51,075 bases of DNA from Actinomycetes bacterium (lineage in GTDB: Bacteria; Actinomycetota; Actinomycetes; Actinomycetales; Cellulomonadaceae). Shown piece after piece: positions 9,054 through 18,124 of this stretch. The notes under the pieces are model-generated. The model did not search any database and had not been told where the DNA came from. It was given only the letters and a program-made list of their open reading frames with translations. The stretch is taken from positions 1 through 51,075 of the forward strand of contig JAJYCD010000015.1 in NCBI GenBank assembly GCA_021778635.1, given 5' to 3'. A program made the position numbers and the translations under genes. The first letter of the stretch is position 1. Every line of letters starts with the position of its first letter.

Positions 9054-10199
9054 TCAGTCCCGGGTCGCGAGCTCCGCCGGGACGGGACGCTGGGCCGCCC
9101 CGATGTAGCTGCTGAGCGGTCGGATCAGGGCGTTGTGCGCGGCCTGCTCGGCGATGTGCGCGGTCCAGCCGACGATCCGCGCCATCACGAAGATGGGCGT
9201 GAACAGCTGCACGTCGAAGCCCATCAGGTAGTACGTCGGACCGGCGGGGAAGTCGAGGTTCGGCCAGATGCCTCGCTCGGCGAGCATCGTCCGCTCCATC
9301 TCCTCGTACATCGCCGTCCAGCGTTCGCCGCCGGCCACGCTCGCCGCGGTGCGCCACAACGCGTCCTTCATGGTCGGAACCCGGGAGTCCTGGTTCTTGT
9401 AGACGCGGTGCCCGAACCCCATGACCTTCCGGCGCGCCGCCAGCGTCGCGCGCATCCACTCGGCGGCGTCGGCCGGGTCGCCGATCTCGAGCATCGTCTG
9501 CATGACGGCCTCGTTCGCGCCGCCGTGCAGAGGTCCCTTGAGCGCACCGATCGCCGCCGTGACCGCGCTGTACAGGTCCGACATCGTCGACGTGACCACG
9601 CGCGCCGTGAAGGTCGACGCGTTGAACGAGTGCTCGGCGTACAGGATCAGCGAGACCTCGAAGGCGCGCGCGATCTCCGGCTCCGGCACCACGCCGAAGC
9701 ACATCTGGAAGAAGTTCTGCACGTACCCGAGAGACACGTCTGGAGCGATGACGGGAAGCCCGCGGCGTCGCCGGAAGTCGATCGCCACGACCGTCGCGAG
9801 CTGCGCGAAGAGCGTCTCCGCCCGCGCGAGGTTCGCAGCCGGGTCGCTCGTCCAGGGATCGGGGTCCTCAGCACCCATCCGGCTGACCGCGGTCCGCAGC
9901 GTGTCCATCGGGTGGCACGTCGTCGGGAGGGACCACACGGCGTCGACCACGCCCGGCGAGAGGACCCGGCGAGGGCGCAGCGCCGACTCGAAGGCGGTGA
10001 GCTCGGCCGGCGTGGGAAGCTCACCTCGCCAGAGGAGGTAGGCCACCTGCTCGATGCTGCAGTGCGCCGCGAGGTCCTGCACGGCGTAGCCCCGATAGGT
10101 CAGCGAGTTCGTCTCGGGCACGACGTTCGAGATGCTCGTCGTGTCCGCGACGACCCCGGCCAGTCCGCGGTGGATCGGCGGTTCGCCTGCTGCTGTCAT
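9054..10199 (-). CDS. prpC: 2-methylcitrate synthase
   Basis: A 381-aa citrate-synthase-fold enzyme. The catalytic triad regions are LHGGANEAVM (His), MGFGHRVYKNQDSR (His) and LDFPAGPTYYLMGF (Asp). It condenses propionyl-CoA with oxaloacetate to 2-methylcitrate, the entry step of the methylcitrate cycle. It is the last gene of prpD-prpB-prpC, and its ATG overlaps the prpB stop (ATGA). The length fits the short, type II-like methylcitrate synthases. Function is set mainly by operon context; residual citrate synthase activity is usual in the family. Confidence 0.93.
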   Translation of the reverse strand: MTAAGEPPIHRGLAGVVADTTSISNVVPETNSLTYRGYAVQDLAAHCSIEQVAYLLWRGELPTPAELTAFESALRPRRVLSPGVVDAVWSLPTTCHPMDTLRTAVSRMGAEDPDPWTSDPAANLARAETLFAQLATVVAIDFRRRRGLPVIAPDVSLGYVQNFFQMCFGVVPEPEIARAFEVSLILYAEHSFNASTFTARVVTSTMSDLYSAVTAAIGALKGPLHGGANEAVMQTMLEIGDPADAAEWMRATLAARRKVMGFGHRVYKNQDSRVPTMKDALWRTAASVAGGERWTAMYEEMERTMLAERGIWPNLDFPAGPTYYLMGFDVQLFTPIFVMARIVGWTAHIAEQAAHNALIRPLSSYIGAAQRPVPAELATRD

Positions 10200-11104
10200 C
10201 GGTCGGCACCTCCCACGGTGAAGTTGAAGACGGACGAGTCGAACTGGTTGTACGCGGCGTAGTCGAGCAGCTCGTACAGGCGCGCGCGCGTCTGCATCGC
10301 CGGGACGATCGACGACTGGGTGCCCTCGGCGGCGATCGTCCGGAGCCCGGCCTCGACGGCGCCCATCGCGATCCGCAGCGTGGTGACGGGATAGATGACC
10401 ACGTTCACGCCGAGGCGCTCGAGGGTGGTGACGTCGAGCAAGGGGCTCTTGCCGAACTCGGTCATGTTGGCGAGCAGCGGCACGTCGACCGCGGCCCGGA
10501 AGGCCGCGAGCTCGGACTCGTCGCCGATCGCCTCGGCGAAGATCATGTCGGCGCCCGCGTCGACGTAGGCCTTCGCGCGGTCGATCGCGACGCTCAGCCC
10601 CTCGACCGTGCGGGCGTCGGTGCGCGCACAGATGACGAACTGCGGATCGGTGCGGGCGTCGACAGCGGCCCGCAGGCGGCCCACCATGTCGGCGACGCTC
10701 ACGACCGCCTTGTGGTCGAGGTGCCCGCACCGCTTGGGGTTCACCTGGTCCTCGAGGTGCAACCCGGCGAGTCCGGCCTGCTCGAGCACCCGGGTGGTTC
10801 GGGCCACGTTGAGCGGTTCGCCGAACCCGGTGTCGGCGTCGATGAGCGCGGGCAGGTCGGTCGCCTGCGCGATCGCGGCTCCGCGCGCCGCGACCTCCGA
10901 CAGCGTCGTCAGACCGATGTCCGGCAGCGCCAGATCGGCCGACAGCGCGGCACCGGAGATGTACACGCCGTCGAAGCCCGTCTCCTGGACGATGCGCGCG
11001 ACCAGCGGGGAGAACGCACCGGGGAGGCGCAGCAGCCGGCCCGAGGCGAGGTCGGCGCGGAACGCGGCACGCTTGCCCGCGACGGTGACGGTCGACCCGA
11101 GCAT
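10196..11104 (-). CDS. prpB: 2-methylisocitrate lyase
   Basis: A 302-aa member of the ICL/PEP mutase superfamily that splits 2-methylisocitrate into pyruvate and succinate. The signature loop KRCGH holds catalytic Cys126. DADTGFGEP and the LEDQ stretch supply the Mg2+ ligands. The length is the short methylisocitrate lyase type rather than the long isocitrate lyase. It starts within the prpD stop (TGATG) and ends inside the prpC start. Confidence 0.95.
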   Translation of the reverse strand: MLGSTVTVAGKRAAFRADLASGRLLRLPGAFSPLVARIVQETGFDGVYISGAALSADLALPDIGLTTLSEVAARGAAIAQATDLPALIDADTGFGEPLNVARTTRVLEQAGLAGLHLEDQVNPKRCGHLDHKAVVSVADMVGRLRAAVDARTDPQFVICARTDARTVEGLSVAIDRAKAYVDAGADMIFAEAIGDESELAAFRAAVDVPLLANMTEFGKSPLLDVTTLERLGVNVVIYPVTTLRIAMGAVEAGLRTIAAEGTQSSIVPAMQTRARLYELLDYAAYNQFDSSVFNFTVGGADR

Positions 11105-12612
11105 CAGAAGATCCCCCTGGAGGTCGTCGACGTGTCCGCGAGGCGGTCGGCCGGGACGGTGAACGTGAGCCGGTGCAGATCCCCGGGCGGCAGGTCGGGC
11201 AGCTCGGCGACAGCCGCGAGGAACCGGTCCTGTTCGTCGTCCTCGACGACCCCGGCGGCGAGGGTGCGGAACTTCTCGACGTACTGCGGCCGGGTGAACG
11301 GGCGGGCGCCGAGCGGGTGCGCGTCCGCGACCGCGAGCTCGTCCTCGATGACGGTGCCGTCGTCGAGCGTGACGACGACGCGGCCCCCGAACGCCTGCTC
11401 GGCCGGGTCGAGGGAGTGGTAGCGCCGCGTCCACCCGGGGTCCTCGACCGTCGTGATCCTGTGCCAGAGCGCGACGGTGTCGGGGCGAGAGGCACGCTCG
11501 GGCGCGTAGGACCGGACGTGGTGCCAGGCTCGGTCCTGCAGCGCGACCGCGAAGATGTAGGTGATCGAGTGGTCGAGCGTCTCCCGGGACGCGTGCGGGT
11601 CGGACTTCTGCGGGTCGTTCGCGCCGGTGCCGATGACGGTGTGCGTGTGGTGGCTCGTGTGGATGACGACGCTCCGGACCCGCGCGGTGTCCCCGACCCG
11701 CGGAGCCAACCGCCGGGCGAGGTCGATGAGCGCCTGCGACTGGTACTCGGCCGAGTGCTCCTTGGTGTAGGTCGCGAGGATCGCGCGCTTGGGCTCACCT
11801 TCCTCGGGGAGCGGGACCTCGTACACGTGCCCCGGCCCCGAGAGCAGCCAGGCGATGACGCCGTCCTCGCCCTCGTAGATCGGGGTCGGCGACGTCTCGC
11901 CGCGCATCGAGCGGTCGACGGCCTCGATCGCCATCTTCCCCGCGAAGGCCGGTGCGAAGGCCTTCCAGGACGAGATCTCGCCCTTGCGTGACTGCCGGGT
12001 CGTGGTCGTCGTGTGCAGGGCCTGGCCGAGGGCATGGAAGATCACCTCGGGGGCCAGCCCGAGGGTGGTGCCGATCCCGGCGGCCGCCGAGACGCCGAGG
12101 TGCGCGATGTGGTCGATCTTGTGCTCGTGGAGGCAGATCCCCCGGGACAGGTCGACCTGGAGCTCGTACGCCGTCGCGATGCCACGAACCAGGTCTCGGC
12201 CGCTCCGGCGCAGGTGCTGGGCGACCGCCAGCACCGGCGGGATGTTGTCGCCGGGGTGGGAGTACTCCGCGGCGAGGAAGGTGTCGTGGAAGTCGAGCTC
12301 CCGCACGGCGACGTTGTTCGCCCACGCCGCCCACCCGGGGGAGAACCTGCGTTCGGCCGGCAGCCCGACGACCGTCGCACCGGGGCCTGCCGGGTGGGCG
12401 ACGGCCTGGGCTCGGGCGACGACGGCGGGATGGCGTGCGACGGACGCGGCTGCCACCGCAGCGTTGTCGATGATCCGGTTGCCGATCATCTCGACCACGC
12501 CCGGCTCGACCTCCACCGGGTCGACGGCGACCGTCGCGAGGCGCCAGGCGAGCTGATCCGCACGGGGAAGCTGGTCGGCGGACGGGTGGGTGCGCACGGC
12601 ATACGACTTCAT
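11104..12612 (-). CDS. prpD: 2-methylcitrate dehydratase (MmgE/PrpD family)
   Basis: A 502-aa MmgE/PrpD-family protein that dehydrates 2-methylcitrate on the way to methylisocitrate. Conserved blocks include [38 protein letters not shown] and [12 protein letters not shown]. It is the first gene of the operon; AGGAGG lies 9 nt before the ATG. No propionate regulator (PrpR or similar) is next to it. A TACTCT -10-like box at 12650-12645 may drive the operon. Confidence 0.95.
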   Translation of the reverse strand: MKSYAVRTHPSADQLPRADQLAWRLATVAVDPVEVEPGVVEMIGNRIIDNAAVAAASVARHPAVVARAQAVAHPAGPGATVVGLPAERRFSPGWAAWANNVAVRELDFHDTFLAAEYSHPGDNIPPVLAVAQHLRRSGRDLVRGIATAYELQVDLSRGICLHEHKIDHIAHLGVSAAAGIGTTLGLAPEVIFHALGQALHTTTTTRQSRKGEISSWKAFAPAFAGKMAIEAVDRSMRGETSPTPIYEGEDGVIAWLLSGPGHVYEVPLPEEGEPKRAILATYTKEHSAEYQSQALIDLARRLAPRVGDTARVRSVVIHTSHHTHTVIGTGANDPQKSDPHASRETLDHSITYIFAVALQDRAWHHVRSYAPERASRPDTVALWHRITTVEDPGWTRRYHSLDPAEQAFGGRVVVTLDDGTVIEDELAVADAHPLGARPFTRPQYVEKFRTLAAGVVEDDEQDRFLAAVAELPDLPPGDLHRLTFTVPADRLADTSTTSRGIF

Positions 12613-12729
12613 CGACGACGGCCTCCTGGGATTCGCTCATCGCAGAGTACGCACGCCCGTGGCGAGCGGCGCGTCGGAGCGCGGGGAACGCGACCCACGT
12701 GGCGCGCGGGGCTTCAGGTAAGGGTCGAC

Positions 12730-12744
12730 TACCGTGCTCTCGTG
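12730..12744 (+). promoter_or_regulatory. Leaderless promoter of the propeller lipoprotein
   Basis: TACCGT at 12730-12735 ends 6 nt before GTG 12742. This matches the TANNNT-N6-start pattern seen at several other genes here and is why GTG 12742 is preferred over ATG 12769. Confidence 0.5.
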
Positions 12745-13980
12745 GATGTCAACCGGGTGAGCAGGACCATGCCTCGACGTGCGCGGCGCGGGCGCGCGCG
12801 GGCACCGTACGGCCTCGTCGCACTGACCGCCGCGGCGCTGTCGCTCGCTGCCTGCACCGCCGGCTCCGCGACCCCGGTGACCGGGGCGTCGACGGCCGGT
12901 GGCAGAGCGGGCACGGCGACGAGCGTGGCGACCGGCGCGGCGGCCACGCCGACCCCGAGCCCGACGCCGTCCTCCACCTGGCCGCCGCCCGCTGCGGCGG
13001 GCGATGCCGGCAACCTCGCTCCCGGGTCGGACCCGAGCGTGCTTCCGGCGCCGATCATCATCGCCGACAAGAAGAACAACCGGCTGGTCGTCGTGAGCCC
13101 GCAGGGTCAGGTGCTGTGGCAGTGGCCCCAGCCGGGTGACCTCGCGGCGGGCCAGACCTTCCGGATCCCCGACGACGTGTTCTTCAGCCCCGACGGCAAG
13201 GACATCATCGCGACCGAGGAAGACGACTTCGTCATCACCGAGATCGACATCGCCACCCGGAAGATCGTCTGGCGGTACGGGACCCCGGGGACGCACGGTT
13301 CGGGTCCGAACCAGCTCTGGAACCCCGACGACGCGATGATGCTCCCGGACGGCACCGTGATCGCCGCCGACATCAAGAACTGCCGCCTGGTCGACCTCTC
13401 GGCGTCGTCGCCCTCGCCGCTGTGGACCCGGGGCACGCTCGGCTCGTGCGCGCACAACCCGCCCGCGCGGTTCGGCAGCCCGAACGGGGTGTTCCCGCTG
13501 CCGGACGGGCACTTCCTGGTCACCGAGATCAACGGGAGCTGGGTCGACGAGATCGACCGCACCGGCCACGTGTACTGGTCGACGCACGTGCCGGCGGTGA
13601 CGTACCCGTCGGACTCCAACCAGTACAAGCCGGGTCAGTACCTCACGGTCGGGTACACGAACCCGGGTCAGGCGGTGATCTTCGACGCGACGGGCAAGGC
13701 GTTGTGGCGCTGGAACCCCAGCAGCGGGGCGGGCAAGCTCGATCACCCCTCCTTGGCCGAGGGGCTGCCCAACGGCGACATCATGCTCAACGACGACTAC
13801 AACCACCGCGTGGTCGTGATCGACCCGACGCAGAACAAGATCGTCTGGCAGTACGGGCACACCGGCGTGGCCGGCGTCGGACCCGGCTACCTGGACAACC
13901 CGGACGGGATCGACGTGGTCCCGCCCCACTCGTACGCCGCCACCGTCGGCACGACGCAGGCGACCCCGGGGTACTGGTGA
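12742..13980 (+). CDS. Secreted six-bladed propeller lipoprotein (PQQ/NHL/ASST-like)
   Basis: A 412-aa protein with an N-terminal signal ending in the lipobox LSLAAC, so it should be lipid-anchored outside the membrane. A Thr/Pro/Ala-rich linker precedes a propeller built of six repeats ending in W-x-(Y/W)-type strands: GQVLWQW, RKIVWRYG, SPLWTRG, GHVYWST, GKALWRWN and NKIVWQYG. This resembles arylsulfotransferase/PQQ-like and NHL propellers, but I see no clear catalytic His set, so a binding or scaffold role is equally possible. It is monocistronic and convergent with a second propeller lipoprotein. Confidence 0.8.
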   Translation: MDVNRVSRTMPRRARRGRARAPYGLVALTAAALSLAACTAGSATPVTGASTAGGRAGTATSVATGAAATPTPSPTPSSTWPPPAAAGDAGNLAPGSDPSVLPAPIIIADKKNNRLVVVSPQGQVLWQWPQPGDLAAGQTFRIPDDVFFSPDGKDIIATEEDDFVITEIDIATRKIVWRYGTPGTHGSGPNQLWNPDDAMMLPDGTVIAADIKNCRLVDLSASSPSPLWTRGTLGSCAHNPPARFGSPNGVFPLPDGHFLVTEINGSWVDEIDRTGHVYWSTHVPAVTYPSDSNQYKPGQYLTVGYTNPGQAVIFDATGKALWRWNPSSGAGKLDHPSLAEGLPNGDIMLNDDYNHRVVVIDPTQNKIVWQYGHTGVAGVGPGYLDNPDGIDVVPPHSYAATVGTTQATPGYW

Positions 13981-14023
13981 GCCGATCGAGGCTCATGCGT
14001 GCGGGGGCGTCCGCGTGCGACGT

Positions 14024-15064
14024 TCAGGGTGAGACGCTCAGACGCGTGATCGTGCTCAGCGCGGTGATCGTGCCGCCGACGTCCGCGATCTCGCCGCCGA
14101 CGACGTAGGCGCCGTCGGCAAGCACCGCCACGGCCATGTCCGACTCAGGAGCGGGAAGCGCCCCTGCCGCGGCCATCGTGACGGTGGCAGGGTCGAACCG
14201 GTCGATCGTGCGCTGGCGGGTCCGGCCGTCCGTGCCGCCGATCACGAGGATCTCGCCCTGCAGGACGGTGGCTGCCGCGTGCGCGAGGGGGGTCGGGAGG
14301 TGGCCGGCGACGCTCGCGGTACCGGTGGTGAGGTCGACCCGCTGGATCGCGTCGATCGCGATGCCCTGGTGCTCGCCACCGAACACCCACAGCGTGCTCC
14401 CGACGACGACCACGGCGGGGTAGCGGACCGTGAGGGCGAGGTGCGCGACCACGTGGAAGGACACGCCGTCCGTCGTGGCCAGGATCTCCGGCAGCGGCGT
14501 GCTCCCGGTGTAGCCCCCGACGACGTAGGCGGTCGTCGAGTCGGAGGCGACCGCGTCGTCCGACCGTGCCTGGGGAAGGTGGCCGCTGATCGATGCGGAG
14601 CCGCCGGACAGCGGGACGGTCTGGACCGCGGAGGTCGACGCGGAGACGCCGCCACCGATGACGACCGCGCGGCCACCGAGCACGGCACCACCCGCGTCGT
14701 GCGTCGCCTGAGCGAGGTGGCCGACCGTGGTCACCGTGCCGGCGCTCGGAGCGACCGACAGGATCGCCGCCGTGGTGGTCCTGCCGGAGTCGAGGCCACC
14801 GAGCAGCAGGATCCGGTCGCCGGCGGGCAGCGCCACGAGCCGCGAGACCGTGGTGGGAAGGGTGACCGGGAGCGGGGTCACGTGGAGCGTGGGTGTCGCC
14901 GCGGTCGTCGGGGCGGGGCCCGGCGCGGCCGCCGTCGCCGGGCGGCTCGCCGGACCGGACTGCGTCGACGAGGCCGTCGTGGGTGCGGTGCTGGTGCACC
15001 CGGCGACGAACGTCAGCGCGAGCCCGACGAGGGCGGGGACAGCGGCACGGCGCGACAGGGGCAT
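14024..15064 (-). CDS. Kelch-like propeller lipoprotein
   Basis: A 346-aa protein with an N-terminal signal and lipobox (FVAGC), a Thr/Ala/Pro linker to about residue 65, then six kelch-type repeats marked by Gly-Gly pairs (LLGGLDSG, VIGGGVS, VVGGYTG, VFGGEHQG, VIGGTDG, VVGGEIAD). It is an extracellular, membrane-anchored beta-propeller, likely for carbohydrate or protein binding; no enzyme motif is evident. GGAGA lies before the ATG. A DosR-like palindrome sits about 75-90 bp upstream. Confidence 0.8.
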   Translation of the reverse strand: MPLSRRAAVPALVGLALTFVAGCTSTAPTTASSTQSGPASRPATAAAPGPAPTTAATPTLHVTPLPVTLPTTVSRLVALPAGDRILLLGGLDSGRTTTAAILSVAPSAGTVTTVGHLAQATHDAGGAVLGGRAVVIGGGVSASTSAVQTVPLSGGSASISGHLPQARSDDAVASDSTTAYVVGGYTGSTPLPEILATTDGVSFHVVAHLALTVRYPAVVVVGSTLWVFGGEHQGIAIDAIQRVDLTTGTASVAGHLPTPLAHAAATVLQGEILVIGGTDGRTRQRTIDRFDPATVTMAAAGALPAPESDMAVAVLADGAYVVGGEIADVGGTITALSTITRLSVSP

Positions 15065-15135
15065 CAGGTCTCCGTTCAGGTGGCGGGCCGCTCCGGTACG
15101 GGCGTCCGTGGCGACGCTTCACGCCGGTGCGGTAC

Positions 15136-15152
15136 CGGGACCTTAGTCCCTT
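15136..15152. promoter_or_regulatory. DosR/DevR-like palindrome
   Basis: CGGGACCTTAGTCCCTT contains the perfect palindrome GGGAC-CTTA-GTCCC's core pairing and fits the published DosR consensus TTSGGGACTWWAGTCCCSAA with few mismatches. It lies in the gap between the kelch lipoprotein start and the ABC ATPase stop, so it would act on the lipoprotein gene. The match is seen; binding is inferred, and no DosR is encoded nearby except the NarL-type regulator at 21.6-22.3 kb. Confidence 0.4.
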
Positions 15153-15238
15153 CGCCCGTGAGGTCCCCGACCGCGCAGCTCCTCCGGACCTCGTGGACCC
15201 GCTGACACGGCGGACCCCGGACCTGACCGCGCAGGGCC

Positions 15239-16123
15239 TCAGGCTCCCGCGAGCACCCGCATGCGCTCCTCGATCGTCGCGGGCACCGCGACCACCTCCG
15301 CCCTCAGGCCGGCGTCGGACAGGATCTGGCGCACACGTCCGGCGTCGGCGTCGACGACGCGCACGTCACGCCCGGCGAGCATGGCCGGTTGCCCGGCCTC
15401 GTTGAGCACGGCGAAGGCGCGCGCCCAGTCGTCGGTGCGCACGGCGACGGCCGTGGTCGCCCCGATGATGTCGGCCTCGCTGCCCTGAGCGACCAGTCGG
15501 GCACGGGACATCAGCAGGAGCCGGTCGCACTGCTCCGCCTCCTGCATCGCGTGGGTCGTCACCAGCACGCCGACACCCCTCTCGGCCTGCTCGTGGATCG
15601 TGTCCCACAGCGCCGCCCGGGCGAGCACGTCGACGCCGGAGGTCGGCTCGTCGAGCACCAGGACGAGCGGGTCGTGGGCGAGCGCGCACACGAAGGCGAG
15701 CTGGCGCTGCAGGCCGAGGGGGAGCGCGGTGACGAGGCGGTCGGCGGCGGTACGGAGCGCCTCGGGCAGCGGCGGCGCGGAGGCGCCGTACGCCTGTGCG
15801 CTGAAGGCGAGGTTCTCCCGGACGGTCAGGTCGCCGTACAGGCCGAGTCCCTGCGGTACGTAGCCCAGGCGGCTCCGCCGCTCGCGGTCGGGAGGGCCGC
15901 CGAGCAGCGCGACCTCGCCCGTCGACGTCGCGATGAGACCGAGGAGCATCCGGATCAGCGTCGTCTTGCCGGCGCCGTTCGCGCCGAGCAGACCGACGAC
16001 CTCACCGCGACGGACGCTCATCGTCACGTCCTCGACCGCGACGACCTCGCCGAAGCGACGACCGGCGCGGTCCGCCCGAAGGAGCTCGTCGGGGGAGACC
16101 CCGTCCAGGTCGGAGCTCGTCAT
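15239..16123 (-). CDS. ABC exporter ATPase, second half of a split YbhF
   Basis: A 294-aa ATPase with Walker A (LLGANGAGKTT), Walker B (VLVLDEPTSGVD) and switch His (VTTHAMQEAE). In place of LSGGQ it has LPLGLQRQLA, a variant I know from the second ATPase domain of YbhF/RbbA-type proteins. A C-terminal regulatory extension follows from about residue 225. Its ATG overlaps the stop of the preceding ATPase gene. Together with that ATPase and the permease it should form an ABC-2 type exporter of unknown substrate. Confidence 0.88.
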   Translation of the reverse strand: MTSSDLDGVSPDELLRADRAGRRFGEVVAVEDVTMSVRRGEVVGLLGANGAGKTTLIRMLLGLIATSTGEVALLGGPPDRERRSRLGYVPQGLGLYGDLTVRENLAFSAQAYGASAPPLPEALRTAADRLVTALPLGLQRQLAFVCALAHDPLVLVLDEPTSGVDVLARAALWDTIHEQAERGVGVLVTTHAMQEAEQCDRLLLMSRARLVAQGSEADIIGATTAVAVRTDDWARAFAVLNEAGQPAMLAGRDVRVVDADAGRVRQILSDAGLRAEVVAVPATIEERMRVLAGA

Positions 16124-16947
16124 GAGGCCGACGCGTTCCGGTGACGCCGGAGGAGCGACAGGGCGATGACCACGTCCTCGAGGTCCGGGACGAGGGTGGT
16201 CGCGTCGCGCGGTGCGTCCTCGCCCGGCCAGTACTCGTGGAACTCGCGGCCCCGTCGCCACGCCCAGTCCCGCCGGCTCGGGCTCGCGGTGCGCGCGACC
16301 ACGCCGTCGAACGCCCCGAGGACCTCTGCGCGGGTCCCGCTCGCCAACATCCGTCCGTCGTCGAGCGCCAGCAGGGTCGCGGCTCGCTCGGCCTCGTCCA
16401 GGTACGTCGTCGACATGACGACGGCGGCGCCGGCGGCCGCAGCCTCGGACACCAGGCGCCACAGGTCGACGCGGCTCACCGGGTCGACGCCGGTGCTCGG
16501 CTCGTCGAGCACGAGCAGCAGCGGGTCGTGCAGCATCGCCATCGAGAACCCGAGCTTGCGCCGCATGCCTCCGGAGAGCTGGGCGGCCGGGCGGTCGGCC
16601 ACGTCCAGGAGACCGGCGCGTCCGAGCAGCTCGTCGCGGCGGGTCGACAACGCCGCGCCGGAGACGCCGTAGGCGCCGCCGACGAAGCTCATGTTCTGCG
16701 CCACCGTGAGAGCCGGCCAGCTCCCCGCCGTCGCCGGCAGGTAGCCGATCTGGTGGGGCGAGGGCGCGTCCACCTCTCCGTGCTCGAGCCGGAGCCGGCC
16801 CACCAGGCTGCGCAGCAGGGTCGTCTTCCCGGCGCCGTCACCACCGACGACGGCGACCACCGATCCGGGCTCCACCTCGAGGGTCACGTCGTCGAGCGCG
16901 CGGGTGCCGCCGAACCGGACGACGGCCGACCGGACCGCGTAGGTCAT
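16120..16947 (-). CDS. ABC exporter ATPase, first half of a split YbhF
   Basis: A 275-aa ATPase with Walker A (VGGDGAGKTT), signature AQLSGGMRRKLGFSM, Walker B (LLVLDEPSTGVD) and a Thr in place of the usual switch His (VMSTTYLDEAE). Loss of the His is what is expected in an asymmetric ATPase pair where only one site turns over. It starts inside the permease stop (ATGA) and ends inside the start of the second ATPase. Confidence 0.88.
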   Translation of the reverse strand: MTYAVRSAVVRFGGTRALDDVTLEVEPGSVVAVVGGDGAGKTTLLRSLVGRLRLEHGEVDAPSPHQIGYLPATAGSWPALTVAQNMSFVGGAYGVSGAALSTRRDELLGRAGLLDVADRPAAQLSGGMRRKLGFSMAMLHDPLLLVLDEPSTGVDPVSRVDLWRLVSEAAAAGAAVVMSTTYLDEAERAATLLALDDGRMLASGTRAEVLGAFDGVVARTASPSRRDWAWRRGREFHEYWPGEDAPRDATTLVPDLEDVVIALSLLRRHRNASAS

Positions 16948-18041
16948 CGGCGGTTCCGTTCCGCATCGGTGGCATGCGTGACGTCCCGTCGTGCGTCGGC
17001 TCCGGACGTGACGGCGGCGTGGCGATGGCGGCGACCGGGCGCGAGGTCGCGACGGAAGCGCAGCGTCGCGCCGCTGAACACCACGACCGCCATCACCGCC
17101 AGCATGACGAACGGGAGCCAGAGCGACGTCAACGACGCACCCCGCAGCATCACGCCCTGCGAGATCATCGTGAAGTACGTGAGTGGCAGCAGGTAGCCGA
17201 TCCAGCGCACCCCGGCGGCCATCGCGTCCAGCGGGAAGATCATGCCGGACAGCAGGATCTGCGGCAGCAGGAACATGAAGGCGGTCTGGATCGCCTGGCC
17301 CGCGGTCTGCGAGATCGTCGAGATCAGGACGCCGAGCCCGAGCACGACGAACAGGAACAGTGCGGCGCCGAGTGCGAACACGAACCCGTTGCCGTTGAAC
17401 GGCACGCTGAAGAGCAGCATGCCGAGACCGGTGATGACGACCATGTCGAGCGAGGCGACCAGGAAGTACGGCGAGATCTTGCCGAGGATCACCGTGGACG
17501 GCCTGATCGGCATGACCGCGAGCTGCTCGAGGGTGCCCGTCTCACGCTCGCGCACCAGTCCGATGCTCGTGACGATCGTGCCGATGAACGTGAGGATGAG
17601 CCCGATGATCGCGGGAACCATGACCCACGACGTCTTGAGGTCGGGGTTGTACAGGATCTGGCTGCTGACCTTGTCACCGAAGGTGTTCAGGACCGAGACG
17701 ATCGCCTGGGACGCGAAGAGGTTGGAGCCGTCGACGAGAGCGAGCGCGGGCTGCCGGCCGGTGACGATGGCCACGTCCACGGTGTTGTCCTTGAGCAGGC
17801 GCTCGGCGTCCGCCCGGGTACCCGACGGCTCGATCCGCGTGACGTCGAAGAACGACGACGGCAGCGTCGTCGCGAGCTGCGACGCCCCCGGACCGACGGC
17901 CGCGGCGGTGACCGTCGGCACGCGGAAGTTCGCCGCGTAGCCGAAGATCACGAGCAGCAGCAGCGGCATCCCGATCAGCATCGCGAGCGTGCGTCTGTCG
18001 CGGCTGAGCTCGCGGAACTCCTTGACGATCATGGCGCGCAT
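16944..18041 (-). CDS. ABC-2 type permease (YbhS/YbhR-like)
   Basis: A 365-aa membrane protein with one N-terminal span (about residues 20-40), a large extracytoplasmic loop of about 110 residues, then about five C-terminal spans, with the conserved ERETGTLEQLAVMPI block of the ABC2_membrane family. A hydrophilic tail ends it. Only one permease gene is present, whereas E. coli has YbhS plus YbhR, so it may act as a homodimer. TAGGGT 7 nt before ATG 18041 suggests a leaderless start, separate from the upstream cbbM transcript. Confidence 0.88.
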   Translation of the reverse strand: MRAMIVKEFRELSRDRRTLAMLIGMPLLLLVIFGYAANFRVPTVTAAAVGPGASQLATTLPSSFFDVTRIEPSGTRADAERLLKDNTVDVAIVTGRQPALALVDGSNLFASQAIVSVLNTFGDKVSSQILYNPDLKTSWVMVPAIIGLILTFIGTIVTSIGLVRERETGTLEQLAVMPIRPSTVILGKISPYFLVASLDMVVITGLGMLLFSVPFNGNGFVFALGAALFLFVVLGLGVLISTISQTAGQAIQTAFMFLLPQILLSGMIFPLDAMAAGVRWIGYLLPLTYFTMISQGVMLRGASLTSLWLPFVMLAVMAVVVFSGATLRFRRDLAPGRRHRHAAVTSGADARRDVTHATDAERNRR

Positions 18042-18124
18042 GGCGCCGACCCTAGGCCGACGCGGCACGTTCGTCTACGCGTGCGGAATTCGTGGAGCTC
18101 GCTCCGGAAGCGCCGCCGAACCAC

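Noticed and set aside
9054-12612. prpDBC as a glyoxylate/citrate operon
   Set aside because: PrpD and the short KRCGH lyase identify methylcitrate-cycle enzymes rather than aconitase or isocitrate lyase.
12742-13980. Functional arylsulfotransferase
   Set aside because: Propeller repeats are similar in style, but I could not place the conserved catalytic His/Arg set, so only a propeller lipoprotein is called.
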